Source of the DNA: CALFUK01 sp964398295
GTDB lineage: Bacteria; Bacteroidota; Bacteroidia; Chitinophagales; Saprospiraceae
DNA: 44,743 nt
Assembly (NCBI GenBank): GCA_964398295.1
Contig: CAYNMW010000008.1
Coordinates: forward strand, 1 to 44,743
Direction of reading: 5' to 3'
Each line of letters starts with the position of its first letter. The first letter of the stretch is position 1. Both the position numbers and the translations under genes were made by a program. The notes beneath the pieces were generated by a model. It saw nothing but the letters and a program-made list of their open reading frames with translations, made no database searches and was not told the DNA's origin. Shown in pieces: positions 35,938 through 44,726 of the stretch.

Positions 35938-37149
35938 TCAACTATTTGCAAGCTGCTTCAATCGCATAATCGTTTCTTTGACATCCTCCTCTCTTGTATA
36001 CACAGACATCCCCATTCTGGTAACACCTCCTTTTTCTTCATTGCCAAGCACTTGAGAAGCTCTTTTGGCATAGAAATGTCCATCCCAAGCAAATATATTT
36101 TGCATAGAAAGTTGTTCGCATAATTCTCTTGACTGATGTGTCTTTGATAAAAAAGATACTGTTGGTGCTCGTTTACCAATGTAGTCGGGACCTACAATTT
36201 TATACTTTGTTGCATACCACAAGTAATCGTACAATTCTGAAGCTAATTTTCTTTCATGATCTTCAATGAGACTATATGCAGATATCAACTGCTCTCTTAA
36301 ATTTGAACCAGAACCTATCGATGCAATGAATTCAATACAGGCTTTTACCCCTGCTATGGCAGCATGATTTAAGGTTCCTGTTTCTATATTGTATGGTGCT
36401 CTTTGGTCTGCGGTATTCAACAGGTCTGTATCCAAACTATCCATCAAACCAGGTTTGGCATAAAGAATGCCAACATGAGGTCCATAAAATTTATAAGCAG
36501 AGCAAAGTAGAAAGTCACATCCAAATGCCTGTACATCAATACTGAAATGTGGCGCATAATGTACAGCATCTAACAACAACATGGCACCATGTTTATATGT
36601 CAACTTCCTAACCCTTTCGACATCATTGACTGTGCCAGTATAATTAGAGGCAATTCCCATGCAGACTAATTTAGTCTTAGCATTAATCTTCGCTTCCAGA
36701 TCATAATAATTAAGCACGCCGTTTTTTGTAATTTCTATTTCTTTGATGACGATTCCTTGATCTTGTAAGCGTAACCATGGACCACGATTAGATTCATGGT
36801 CCAATTGTGTAATGATTATTTCATCACCCTCTTGAAGTAACCTACCAATCGCTTTACTCAATGAAAAATTGAGGCTTGTCATATTTTGTCCAAAAGAAAT
36901 ACATGCATGACTTTCTGCATTTAAAAAAACTGCACAAGTTTCCCTTGTTTCTTGCATCATGATGTCGGTTTGCTGTGTCGTTGCAAACGCACCATGTGTA
37001 TTGGCATTAGAATGTTTATAATAATCTGAAATGGCATTGATAACAGAATCAGGTACTTGTACACCTGCTGGTCCATCAAGAAAAATACCTCGTTTGCCAT
37101 TATACATATTCCTTAATGATGGAAATTGATCTATAATATCTCTATTCAT
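35938..37149 (-). CDS. Class V aminotransferase, cysteine desulfurase-like (TIGR01976-type)
   Basis: The 403-residue protein has the fold-type I PLP layout. It shows SFGQNMTSLNFSLSKAIG near residue 85, QLDHESNRGPW (His stacking on the cofactor) near 120, LLLDAVHYAPH with the cofactor-binding Asp near 194, and the lysine in SAYKFYGPHVG near 219. The spacing and FLDGPAGVQVP at the start fit the cysteine desulfurase-like subfamily. Members lack the clear active-site Cys loop of true IscS/SufS, so a sulfur-transfer role is not assured. It lies 19 bp downstream of the large propeller protein gene on the same strand. Confidence 0.88.
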   Translation of the reverse strand: MNRDIIDQFPSLRNMYNGKRGIFLDGPAGVQVPDSVINAISDYYKHSNANTHGAFATTQQTDIMMQETRETCAVFLNAESHACISFGQNMTSLNFSLSKAIGRLLQEGDEIIITQLDHESNRGPWLRLQDQGIVIKEIEITKNGVLNYYDLEAKINAKTKLVCMGIASNYTGTVNDVERVRKLTYKHGAMLLLDAVHYAPHFSIDVQAFGCDFLLCSAYKFYGPHVGILYAKPGLMDSLDTDLLNTADQRAPYNIETGTLNHAAIAGVKACIEFIASIGSGSNLREQLISAYSLIEDHERKLASELYDYLWYATKYKIVGPDYIGKRAPTVSFLSKTHQSRELCEQLSMQNIFAWDGHFYAKRASQVLGNEEKGGVTRMGMSVYTREEDVKETIMRLKQLANS

Positions 37150-37168
37150 TCGATAACTACATTTGATG

Positions 37169-40153
37169 TTAATCTGCCAATGCTTGTAATTGTGTTTTTA
37201 AATCTTCTAGTCGTTTGTAAGCGTCTTTACCCGGTCGCTGATCCGCTTGTTTCAACATGGAAAACAAATAGGAAATTTGACTAATTAATGCTGGCTTTTG
37301 GTATCTACCTTCTGTCGTTTTTAGCCGGTTGATCATTTGTGTTAATTCTGCCAACTTCGTATCAGCAGTTTTTTCGTTTAACGATTTTTTCTCTGATTCA
37401 ATTCGTTCTAATTTCCTTTTTGCATTATTTAATAAGGAAACACACTCCAGTGCAACTCGTTCCTGTTCCTTCATGTCCTCTATAGTTATGCCTTCTGCAA
37501 TTACTCTTGGATCTGGTTTGACTTTAAATGCCTGTTCTTGAGTATCACCATCTACTGTTAGTCTTACCATATATTCTCCAGGTGAAACAAGAGGGCCACT
37601 TTTGTAAGCTTTAGATGCTTTCTTGTCCCATGGACCTGCGTGTCTCATATCCCATTTGAATCGATGAACACCTTTACTTGTTTTCAAGTTTGGTGTTGTC
37701 CCTTCTTGAATAAATCCTGTAGCCATATCCCTTTCGTCTGATTCTTCTGATACTGGTGCTTCAGAAAAATAGCTCCTCACAATTGTATTGGATCCATTTA
37801 AAATATCCAGTCTTAATTGGCTAGTAACTGTATCTGCTAAATAGTAGTCTATATCAATACCTGCTGAAGGATAGTAAGGTATAGCAGACTTTTTAGTGCC
37901 TCTTAGCCTGACTCGATGATCATTTTTCGGTTGCATTAATTGATGCTTGTTGTCTAACTCCGCGTCAGCATAAATTGGTGCAAGATTATCTAAAATCCAG
38001 AATCCTCGACCCATTGTAGATAAAACAAGATCATAATTTTTCACTTTTATATCGGTGATTGGAGTTACAGGTAGGTTTAATTGAAAACTATTCCATGATG
38101 CACCATCATCCATCGAAATAAACATGCCGTATTCTGTTCCTGCATATAAGACACCTTCTTTATTCGGATCTTCCCTGACAACTCTTACTGGATGATCTGA
38201 TGGAATACCGTTTGTAATCAGATCCCAAGTCATACCATAATTTGTGGTCTTAAAAATATATGGTTTCCAATCATCTAGCTGGTAGCGGAGAGTTGTTATG
38301 AAGGCCTTGCCAGCCTGATGTGGTGAAGGTTCGACGCTATCGACTCTACCTCCCATTCCAAAACCAGATGGTGTAACATCTTTCCAAGTACTCCCAGCAT
38401 TTGTCGTCACGTGAATAGGTCCATCATTGGCACCAACCCAAATGACTCCTTGTTGTACCGATGATTCTCGGATGGAGTAAATCGTACTATAAAATTCTTC
38501 GCCCGTAATGTCACGCGTAATTGGAGAGCCAGAAATTTGTTGGGTCGGCTCTGTAAATGCAGTTAAATCTGGAGAAATGGTTTCCCATGTTTCGCCTTCA
38601 TCTGTTGACTTATGTACAAATTGCGAACAATGGTAAATGACAGAAGGATCGTGTGGACTTATGTGTATAGGCGAAACTCGCTGAAATCGATAGACAAGTT
38701 CTTTTGGATTATGACCGTACATATTTGATGCACCAACATAGTATCGTTTTTCTTGGCCTGTCCGTTTGTTGAATACGCCAAATCTACCTTTACAATTGGA
38801 ATATACGATATCAGGATTTCCAGGTTTTGGTACAGCAGGACCAGTTTCACAGCCTCCAGTATTGGTGACAAAAGCCAAACCACCTCCCTGCAGACCATGG
38901 GGAGGACTGCTCGGCACTGCTATCGTCGTATAATTATCTTGTTGCCCTGCATATAACCAATACGGAAATTGGTCATCAACTTCGACCTGATACAATTCTG
39001 CAGTGGATTGATTCAGTTGAGAAGACCAGGTTTTTCCACCATTGAAGGTAACATTAGCACCTCCGTCATTTCCTTGGATATATAGATCGCTATTGTTTGG
39101 ATTGATCCACATATCGTGGTTGTCACCATGAGGGGTATTTATTCGCTTCCATGTTTTACCAGCATTTTCAGATTTAAAATATCTGGTTGAGTTTACATAT
39201 ACGACATCTGAATCATTGGGATCAGCGTCAACATTGCAATAATAAAAAGGACGGTCCAATAATTCCTTTTTAGTAGATACCAGATTGAAACTATCTCCTT
39301 TCATTTCAGATAGATAGAGTCCTCCCACACCTTTGGGCGCTTCGATCAATGCATACAACCGATCCGGTTTGTCTGCGCTTACGGCTAAATCGATCTTTCC
39401 AATGAGCCCAGTCGGCAAACCTGTTTTTAATTGGTCCCAAGACTCTCCACCATTCATGGATTTATAAATGCCTCCTTCCAATCCACCAGATATGATCGTC
39501 CATGGTTTGCGCTCGGCTCGCCATGCACCCGCATATATAATGTCAGGATTTGTCGGATGAAATTCCAGGTCTGAAAACCCGATGGTATCATTGAGATACA
39601 AGACTTTATTCCAATTTTGGCCTCCGTCAATGGTTTTGTAGATTCCTCGATCTTCACTTGAACCAAAAGCATTTCCAATTGCAGCAACGAGCACCACATC
39701 TGGATTCTCTGGGTGAATTTCTACAGCACCTATATGGCCGGTTTTTTCCAATCCAATCGCTGTCCAACTTTCTCCAGAATCAGTTGATTTATACATTCCT
39801 TTACCTCCAATAACATTGCTTCTCAATCCATCCGAACCAGTGCCAACGTAGATCAGATCCGGATTTGTTTGATCTACTCGAATTGCACCGATTGAGGGTG
39901 TTTTGAAATAGCCATCAGAGACATTTTTCCAAGATGTGCCATAATCTTCCGTTTTCCAGACTCCTCCTCCAGTAGCGCCCATATAATATGTATTGGGTAA
40001 CGAAGCAACACCGGCGACAGCTGTTACTCTGCCTCCTCGTGTAGGCCCCACATTTCGATAGGACAACACATCTGTGACACTTACCTGAGCAACCAGGTCT
40101 GATTGCATCGACAAAGCCAAGAAGACTACTAAAACAGTACTCGAGAATTTCAT
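37169..40153 (-). CDS. Secreted Asp-box (BNR/VPS10-like) beta-propeller protein
   Basis: The 994-residue protein has a signal peptide (residues 1-22, cut near DLVAQ). Ten Asp-box-like motifs are visible (TEDYGTSW, STDSGESW, TIDGGQNW, SMNGGESW, SENAGKTW, TFNGGKTW, STDEGETW, TTNAGSTW, TTNYGMTW, SMDDGASW). These form one or two large beta-propellers over residues 25-700. After that come an Ig/FlgD-like domain (GEYMVRLTVDGDTQEQAF) and a C-terminal helical part of about 110 residues. Annotations often say glycosyl hydrolase, but I see no catalytic residues to support that. No T9SS sorting tail is evident. Function is unknown. Confidence 0.88.
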   Translation of the reverse strand: MKFSSTVLVVFLALSMQSDLVAQVSVTDVLSYRNVGPTRGGRVTAVAGVASLPNTYYMGATGGGVWKTEDYGTSWKNVSDGYFKTPSIGAIRVDQTNPDLIYVGTGSDGLRSNVIGGKGMYKSTDSGESWTAIGLEKTGHIGAVEIHPENPDVVLVAAIGNAFGSSEDRGIYKTIDGGQNWNKVLYLNDTIGFSDLEFHPTNPDIIYAGAWRAERKPWTIISGGLEGGIYKSMNGGESWDQLKTGLPTGLIGKIDLAVSADKPDRLYALIEAPKGVGGLYLSEMKGDSFNLVSTKKELLDRPFYYCNVDADPNDSDVVYVNSTRYFKSENAGKTWKRINTPHGDNHDMWINPNNSDLYIQGNDGGANVTFNGGKTWSSQLNQSTAELYQVEVDDQFPYWLYAGQQDNYTTIAVPSSPPHGLQGGGLAFVTNTGGCETGPAVPKPGNPDIVYSNCKGRFGVFNKRTGQEKRYYVGASNMYGHNPKELVYRFQRVSPIHISPHDPSVIYHCSQFVHKSTDEGETWETISPDLTAFTEPTQQISGSPITRDITGEEFYSTIYSIRESSVQQGVIWVGANDGPIHVTTNAGSTWKDVTPSGFGMGGRVDSVEPSPHQAGKAFITTLRYQLDDWKPYIFKTTNYGMTWDLITNGIPSDHPVRVVREDPNKEGVLYAGTEYGMFISMDDGASWNSFQLNLPVTPITDIKVKNYDLVLSTMGRGFWILDNLAPIYADAELDNKHQLMQPKNDHRVRLRGTKKSAIPYYPSAGIDIDYYLADTVTSQLRLDILNGSNTIVRSYFSEAPVSEESDERDMATGFIQEGTTPNLKTSKGVHRFKWDMRHAGPWDKKASKAYKSGPLVSPGEYMVRLTVDGDTQEQAFKVKPDPRVIAEGITIEDMKEQERVALECVSLLNNAKRKLERIESEKKSLNEKTADTKLAELTQMINRLKTTEGRYQKPALISQISYLFSMLKQADQRPGKDAYKRLEDLKTQLQALAD

Positions 40154-40284
40154 AAGACCAAATTATATATTGAAGATATTCATAAATTGTTAAAATCATT
40201 GATTCAAACAAAAGCGGCACAATATTTCCATTAACATTTAGTTTATAAAGCACACGATGTATTTTATGAATTTAAATAGTTTAC

Positions 40285-40524
40285 ATGAAGCAAACTTACA
40301 CGCAAAATCACATCGTGCGATATCTTTACAAGGATGCTTCACTTACTGAGCAGCTCGAATTAGAGCATGCACTTCACGAGGATAAGTCTTTGTGGAAAGA
40401 GTATAAAAGCCTGTTGAAAGCCTTTAAGCTTTTACCTAAAGTAAGCTTTATGCCACCTAAGAATGTCATTAATGACTTGATGGTGTATAGCAGCATTACT
40501 GCTTTAGAAGCAAATCTTCAGTAA
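40285..40524 (+). CDS. Small conserved Bacteroidota protein of unknown function
   Basis: The 79-residue protein is charged and soluble, without membrane segment or cysteine. Its pattern (MKQTYTQNHIVRYLYKDASL at the start, a middle Glu/Leu helix, then PPKNVINDLMVYSS) resembles a short family I recall as widespread in Bacteroidota with the same N-terminal TQNH-RY-Y signature. The helix arrangement recalls the N-terminal part of anti-sigma factors, but that is speculation. A good terminator follows 23 bp after the stop, supporting it as a real single-gene transcript. Confidence 0.75.
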   Translation: MKQTYTQNHIVRYLYKDASLTEQLELEHALHEDKSLWKEYKSLLKAFKLLPKVSFMPPKNVINDLMVYSSITALEANLQ

Positions 40525-40547
40525 CCTCGCACGTTGTTGATGAAAAG

Positions 40548-40584
40548 AAACCCTAATTGGATGCAAATTCAGTTAGGGTTTTTT
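40548..40584 (+). terminator. Rho-independent terminator of the 79-residue protein gene
   Basis: AAACCCTAA pairs perfectly with TTAGGGTTT across a 16-base loop and runs into further T residues (to 40584). It begins 23 bp after the stop codon. Confidence 0.82.
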
Positions 40585-40684
40585 GATTAAAAAAAATACT
40601 CGTTTCGCTCATGTTAACATGAGATTTATCTATATATTAGATTTCAATGAAAAATTGACTCAAGAACTACTCAATCATTTGAGA

Positions 40685-40711
40685 AAAGGTCTGTTATCCC
40701 AACAGACCTTT
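40685..40711. terminator. Bidirectional hairpin terminator
   Basis: A perfect 11-bp stem, AAAGGTCTGTT with AACAGACCTTT, surrounds a 5-base loop. T-rich DNA follows on the plus strand (TTTATTTATTT) and CCTTTTCTC on the minus strand. It sits between convergent genes. Confidence 0.7.
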
Positions 40712-40747
40712 ATTTATTTAGGTAGGTCGCTCTCGGACATCAAATGA

Positions 40748-40833
40748 TTCACCCTCTTGCATCTCCCTCAAGGGAGACATTGCTTCGGGCTAATACTGTA
40801 AATGCCTCCCTTGAGGGCAGGTTAGGTGGGTGA
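40748..40833. repeat. Imperfect inverted-repeat element, copy 2
   Basis: The element runs from TTCACCC to GGGTGA. Inside, CCCTCAAGGGA (40766-40776) is exactly complementary to TCCCTTGAGGG (40807-40817), separated by 30 bases. The right half matches copy 1 at 18820-18866. Such elements of about 90-140 bp with CCCTyGAGGG cores look like miniature mobile or REP-type repeats. Confidence 0.75.
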
Positions 40834-40854
40834 CTTGCGAACATCTCTCGTTTT

Positions 40855-41898
40855 TTATTCCAAATCCAATTCATCATGCTGATGCAACGCTTTATATCTC
40901 CCTTTCCCAAACTTGGTTCCATTGAATTCTAGATTCACTAAAGTTGCTTTTTTATCTTCTGGAAGTTGGTTATAATCTCTGCATTTATTGGAACAACAAT
41001 CCGCATATCTACTTGCACAAGCATCGCATTGGATGAATAAGATATGACAGGCGTTATTTGCGCAATTCGCGTGGCTATCACAGGGATTGCCACATTGGTG
41101 ACAAACAGAAATAACATCTTCACTGATTCGCTCACCAAGACGATCATCAAATACGAAGTTTTTGCCCTTAAATCTATTTTCTAGATCATCATTTTTGACC
41201 TGTCTCGCATATTCTATGATGCCACCATCCAATTGATGTACGTGATTAAATCCTTTGTGTTTAAAATAAGCACTTGCTTTCTCGCATCTGATTCCTCCTG
41301 TGCAATACATCACAATATTCGCCTCTTCTTTTCCTTCTAATAGTTCTTCGACGATCGGCAAAGATTCACGAAAGGTTTCGACATCAGGACAGATGGCATT
41401 TTCAAAATGTCCGACCTCAGATTCATAATGATTGCGCATGTCAATAAGTACAGTCTGCTGGTCTTTAATCAGCTCATTGAATTCATCTGCATTAATGTGT
41501 TTACCACGATCGGTGACATCAAAACTTGAATCATCCAGTCCATCAGCTACTATTTTGTCCTTGATTTTAATGATCAGTTTATAGAATGATTTGCCGTCAT
41601 CTTCTATGGCAATGTTCAACCTGATGTTTTCAAGAAAAAGAATAGTGTACAACGAAGATTTAAATTCCTCGAAAGAGTTATCAGGGACAGAAATCTGACC
41701 ATTAATTCCTTCTGAAGCGATGTAGATACGGCCCAATACCTGATGCGCTGATAAGAGGTTATACAAATGATCTCGGAAGAAGGCTACATTTTTAATATGA
41801 GCATATTTATAGAAGGAGAGTGTTGTCCGCTGGTTATCCTCATTGACAAGCTTTTCTTTGAGTAGACGCTTATCTATGCGGTTGTATAAATGCTTCAT
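40855..41898 (-). CDS. trhO: tRNA uridine(34) hydroxylase TrhO (UPF0176, rhodanese domain)
   Basis: TrhO hydroxylates uridine 34 of certain tRNAs to 5-hydroxyuridine using oxygen. The 347-residue protein has the N-terminal ferredoxin-like domain (residues 25-115, with ASEGINGQIS). The rhodanese domain follows, with the active loop CTGGIRC (catalytic Cys199, second Cys205), then HQLDGGIIEY. A cysteine-rich C-terminal segment (CHQCGNPC, NCANNAC, CDAC, CCSNKC) is typical of the family and may bind metal. Length fits. It is single, convergent to the small-protein gene. Confidence 0.94.
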   Translation of the reverse strand: MKHLYNRIDKRLLKEKLVNEDNQRTTLSFYKYAHIKNVAFFRDHLYNLLSAHQVLGRIYIASEGINGQISVPDNSFEEFKSSLYTILFLENIRLNIAIEDDGKSFYKLIIKIKDKIVADGLDDSSFDVTDRGKHINADEFNELIKDQQTVLIDMRNHYESEVGHFENAICPDVETFRESLPIVEELLEGKEEANIVMYCTGGIRCEKASAYFKHKGFNHVHQLDGGIIEYARQVKNDDLENRFKGKNFVFDDRLGERISEDVISVCHQCGNPCDSHANCANNACHILFIQCDACASRYADCCSNKCRDYNQLPEDKKATLVNLEFNGTKFGKGRYKALHQHDELDLE

Positions 41899-42073
41899 AA
41901 AATTTGAATCAATTGCAATTTGATCAAAAAAACAAAGATACAGTCTGGCTTATAAAACAGCAACTAGCGATATGTTATTGATAATCAATTGATTAATTAA
42001 AATAGTCTTTCCTTTTTTTTTCGAAAAGAATATCTAAATTAGCGCGGATTGATACCAATTTTGGTGTAAAAAC

Positions 42074-42088
42074 TCAATGAATCATTGA
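42074..42088. promoter_or_regulatory. Short perfect inverted repeat upstream of the DksA-like gene
   Basis: TCAATGA-A-TCATTGA is a 7-bp perfect inverted repeat with a one-base centre, 53 bp before the ATG at 42141. It has the size of a regulator half-site pair. No promoter could be fixed around it, so this is tentative. Confidence 0.35.
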
Positions 42089-42140
42089 ACTTTTAGGTTA
42101 AAAATTGCCTTAATCACCTTAAATAACACAGTTTACTGCG

Positions 42141-42506
42141 ATGCCAAGGAAGAAGACAAGGTATACGGAAAAAGAATTGAAGGTATTCGACAAGTTGTTG
42201 GATGCAAAATTAGATCAAGCTGAACAGCAGCTGAAATTCTATTTACAGCAAATTTCAGAAATTGCTGATAACCCAGATTCAAAATTGAAAGGTCTTGATG
42301 ATGGTTCATCTACTGTTCAGACAGAACGGCTTTATACGATGGCTGCACGTCAACGCAAACACATTCAGCATCTACATAATGCAAAGCTTCGGATTAAAAA
42401 TAAAGCTTTTGGTATCTGTAGAGTAACTGGAAATCTAATCTCTAAGGAGCGCTTAAAAGCTGTTCCACATGCCACACTAAGTATAGAAGCAAAACAAAAG
42501 CAATAA
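42141..42506 (+). CDS. TraR/DksA-like protein with degenerate zinc finger
   Basis: The 121-residue protein resembles the Bacteroidota DksA/TraR family: a basic N-terminus, a coiled-coil hairpin (about residues 10-85) and the C-terminal motif FGICRVTGNLISKERLKAVPHATLSIEAK. In true DksA this segment carries a four-cysteine zinc finger. Here only one cysteine (in GICRV) is left, so zinc binding is unlikely. DksA binds the RNA polymerase secondary channel and tunes rRNA and amino-acid promoters. The gene precedes lspA by 137 bp, an arrangement often seen in the phylum. Confidence 0.88.
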   Translation: MPRKKTRYTEKELKVFDKLLDAKLDQAEQQLKFYLQQISEIADNPDSKLKGLDDGSSTVQTERLYTMAARQRKHIQHLHNAKLRIKNKAFGICRVTGNLISKERLKAVPHATLSIEAKQKQ

Positions 42507-42643
42507 GTTTTGTCACACTAGAAGCAATTTTTCATTTTACAAGTATAGTTGAGTAAAATGACTATTTACTCCAATTGAAAATATAGTTTATGAAGCAGAC
42601 GTTGGATAACTATTCCTATTTTGCGCCGAAGTAGTAAAACATT

Positions 42644-43312
42644 TTGAAAAAATCGACCATTGTTATATTAATCATTCTTCTTGTTTTGGTTTTGGACCAA
42701 TGGCTTAAGTTTTACATCAAAACCAACTTTCAATATGGTCAAGGGTTTGATATTTTAGGATTGTCTTGGGCAAAAATTCATTTTGTAGAAAATGAAGGAA
42801 TGGCATTCGGTATAACCTTTGGCGGCAAAGCAGGTAAACTTTTCCTCAGTTTATTTCGGATTTTCATGGTAGCTGTTCTTGCTTATATGATTAAAAAGCT
42901 AATCGAAACTGGCGAATCATTTGGTCTATTGATAAGCTTTGCATTAATTATTGCTGGTGCTATTGGTAATATTATAGACAGTGCATTCTATGGTGTGTTT
43001 TTCTCCGAATCAAGTTATCACGGTAGTCCAGCAACATTCTTGCCCGAAGAAGGAGGTTACGCTCCATTTTTATTTGGTCAGGTAGTGGATATGTTTTATT
43101 TCCCTTTGGTTGATACAGTCTTGCCTGATTGGTTTCCCATGTGGGGAGGAGAGCGCTTTCGATTTTTTAAACCCGTCTTTAATGTTGCAGATGCAGCAAT
43201 CTCGACAGGTGTCGTTAGTATTTTGCTTTTTCATCGCAACTTTTTTAAAGATGGTGAAAAAGAAGAAAAGTCCGAAGAAAACCTTATTATTGAAGAACAA
43301 CAGGCAGATTAA
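42644..43312 (+). CDS. lspA: Lipoprotein signal peptidase (signal peptidase II)
   Basis: LspA removes signal peptides of prolipoproteins after lipid attachment. The 222-residue protein has four membrane helices and the conserved blocks FVENEGMAFGI, GAIGNIIDSAFYG (first catalytic Asp) and FNVADAAISTG (second catalytic Asp). An insertion of about 50 residues between the two Asp blocks and a Lys/Glu-rich tail explain the size above the 165-residue E. coli protein; both are common in Bacteroidota. The start is TTG 42644, giving KKSTIVILIILLVLVLDQW; no ATG lies near. Confidence 0.94.
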   Translation: MKKSTIVILIILLVLVLDQWLKFYIKTNFQYGQGFDILGLSWAKIHFVENEGMAFGITFGGKAGKLFLSLFRIFMVAVLAYMIKKLIETGESFGLLISFALIIAGAIGNIIDSAFYGVFFSESSYHGSPATFLPEEGGYAPFLFGQVVDMFYFPLVDTVLPDWFPMWGGERFRFFKPVFNVADAAISTGVVSILLFHRNFFKDGEKEEKSEENLIIEEQQAD

Positions 43313-43397
43313 CAACTGCTATAGAAGACTAAACTTTACAAGTCTATTTATTATGGTTTCAGATTCGTGCAGATACAATACACTATAAATATGTCTA

Positions 43398-43431
43398 TTT
43401 GCCATATATATAGTATTTTCGCATACGTTTG
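43398..43431 (+). promoter_or_regulatory. Putative Bacteroidota-type promoter of recA
   Basis: TTTG (43398-43401) is followed after 22 bases by TACGTTTG (43424-43431), an exact TAnnTTTG -7 element with spacing slightly longer than the consensus. It lies 45 bp upstream of the recA ATG. I see no LexA-type operator. Confidence 0.5.
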
Positions 43432-43476
43432 GGCCAAAAGATAAAAAGGCGAATTACTCATCATTAAACTAAAAAC

Positions 43477-44559
43477 ATGTCAAAAGAAAAAGAATCAAAA
43501 CTCAAAGCACTTAATCTAGTCGTAGATAAGCTTGAGAAGACATATGGGAAAGGGACAATCATGAAACTTGGTGATAAGCAAGTTGTCGAAATTGGTACCA
43601 TTCCAACAGGATCACTTAGTCTGGATATCGCTTTAGGTATCAATGGCCTCCCAAAAGGAAGAGTGGTAGAAATATATGGACCTGAATCATCAGGAAAAAC
43701 AACACTAGCTATACATGCAATTGCAGAATGTCAAAGACAAGGAGGTATTGCTGCATTTATTGATGCAGAACATGCCTTCGATCGTTTTTATGCAGAACAC
43801 TTGGGTGTTGACACAGAAAATTTATTGATCTCTCAGCCAGACAATGGCGAACAAGCTTTGGAAATTGCTGAAAATTTAATCCGTTCTGGAGCTATCGATA
43901 TACTAGTAATTGACTCTGTAGCTGCATTAACACCAAAAAGTGAAATTGAAGGCGAAATGGGTGATTCGAAAATGGGCCTTCATGCTCGTTTGATGTCCCA
44001 AGCTTTACGTAAACTGACTGCAACAATCGGACGTACTGGTGCTTGTTGTGTATTCATCAATCAGTTGAGAGAAAAGATCGGTGTCATGTTTGGGAATCCT
44101 GAAACAACGACTGGCGGTAATGCCTTAAAGTTTTATGCATCAATCAGACTTGACATCAGAAAGGCTGGCTCGGCAATCAAGGATAAAGAAGGAAACATGA
44201 TCGGAAGTCCTGTCAAGGTAAAAGTTGTCAAAAACAAACTTGCTCCTCCATTCAGAATTGCATATTTCGATATCATGTATGGTGAAGGTATTTCGAAAGC
44301 AGGTGAGATAATTGACCTGGGCGTTGATCTTGAAGTAATCAAAAAGAGCGGTTCATGGTATAGCTACAATGACACTAAAATTGCACAAGGAAGAGATTCT
44401 GCAAAACAATTTTTGCTCGATAACCCTGAAGTAGCAAGCGAAATTGAAGCAATCGTAAAAGCTAAATATGGCATCGGCGATGTTGACGGCCTTGTAGAAG
44501 AAAATGTGGATGCAGAGGTTATGGAAATTGAGGAGGTAGATGATCCGGCTGCTGTGTAA
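43477..44559 (+). CDS. recA: RecA recombinase
   Basis: RecA forms filaments on single-stranded DNA, drives strand exchange in recombinational repair and triggers SOS-type responses. The 360-residue protein has the Walker A motif GPESSGKT (residues 68-75), FIDAEHAFD, the Walker B strand IDILVIDSVAAL, and the loop 1/2 regions with EGEMGDSKMGLHARLMSQALRKLT and FINQLREKIGVMFGNPETTTGG. The tail is acidic, as expected. Length fits the family. Identification is certain. Confidence 0.98.
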   Translation: MSKEKESKLKALNLVVDKLEKTYGKGTIMKLGDKQVVEIGTIPTGSLSLDIALGINGLPKGRVVEIYGPESSGKTTLAIHAIAECQRQGGIAAFIDAEHAFDRFYAEHLGVDTENLLISQPDNGEQALEIAENLIRSGAIDILVIDSVAALTPKSEIEGEMGDSKMGLHARLMSQALRKLTATIGRTGACCVFINQLREKIGVMFGNPETTTGGNALKFYASIRLDIRKAGSAIKDKEGNMIGSPVKVKVVKNKLAPPFRIAYFDIMYGEGISKAGEIIDLGVDLEVIKKSGSWYSYNDTKIAQGRDSAKQFLLDNPEVASEIEAIVKAKYGIGDVDGLVEENVDAEVMEIEEVDDPAAV

Positions 44560-44726
44560 ATCGCAAAGAGGTGAAACACCCAATGCCAATTAGTTAAGGA
44601 TAATACCCCTTCTAAGGCCTTTTAGTAGCACAGGCAAATGTATTCTGAGTATTTTTGTGATTTAGGGTATTGGTCCCCATTGGAATCTAGGGGGATTTAG
44701 GGCAGGGCTGTTCACTTCTAATTAAA

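Larger units (their letters stand above)
40525..40854. other. Intergenic region with terminators and repeat copy 2
   Basis: These 330 bp separate the convergent small-protein and trhO genes. They contain two hairpin terminators (40548-40584 and 40685-40711) and an inverted-repeat element (40748-40833). I see no ORF. Confidence 0.7.

Noticed and set aside
37169..40153. Glycoside hydrolase or sialidase
   Set aside because: Asp-boxes occur in sialidases, but the catalytic Arg triad and Tyr/Glu pair cannot be made out; the propeller call is safer.
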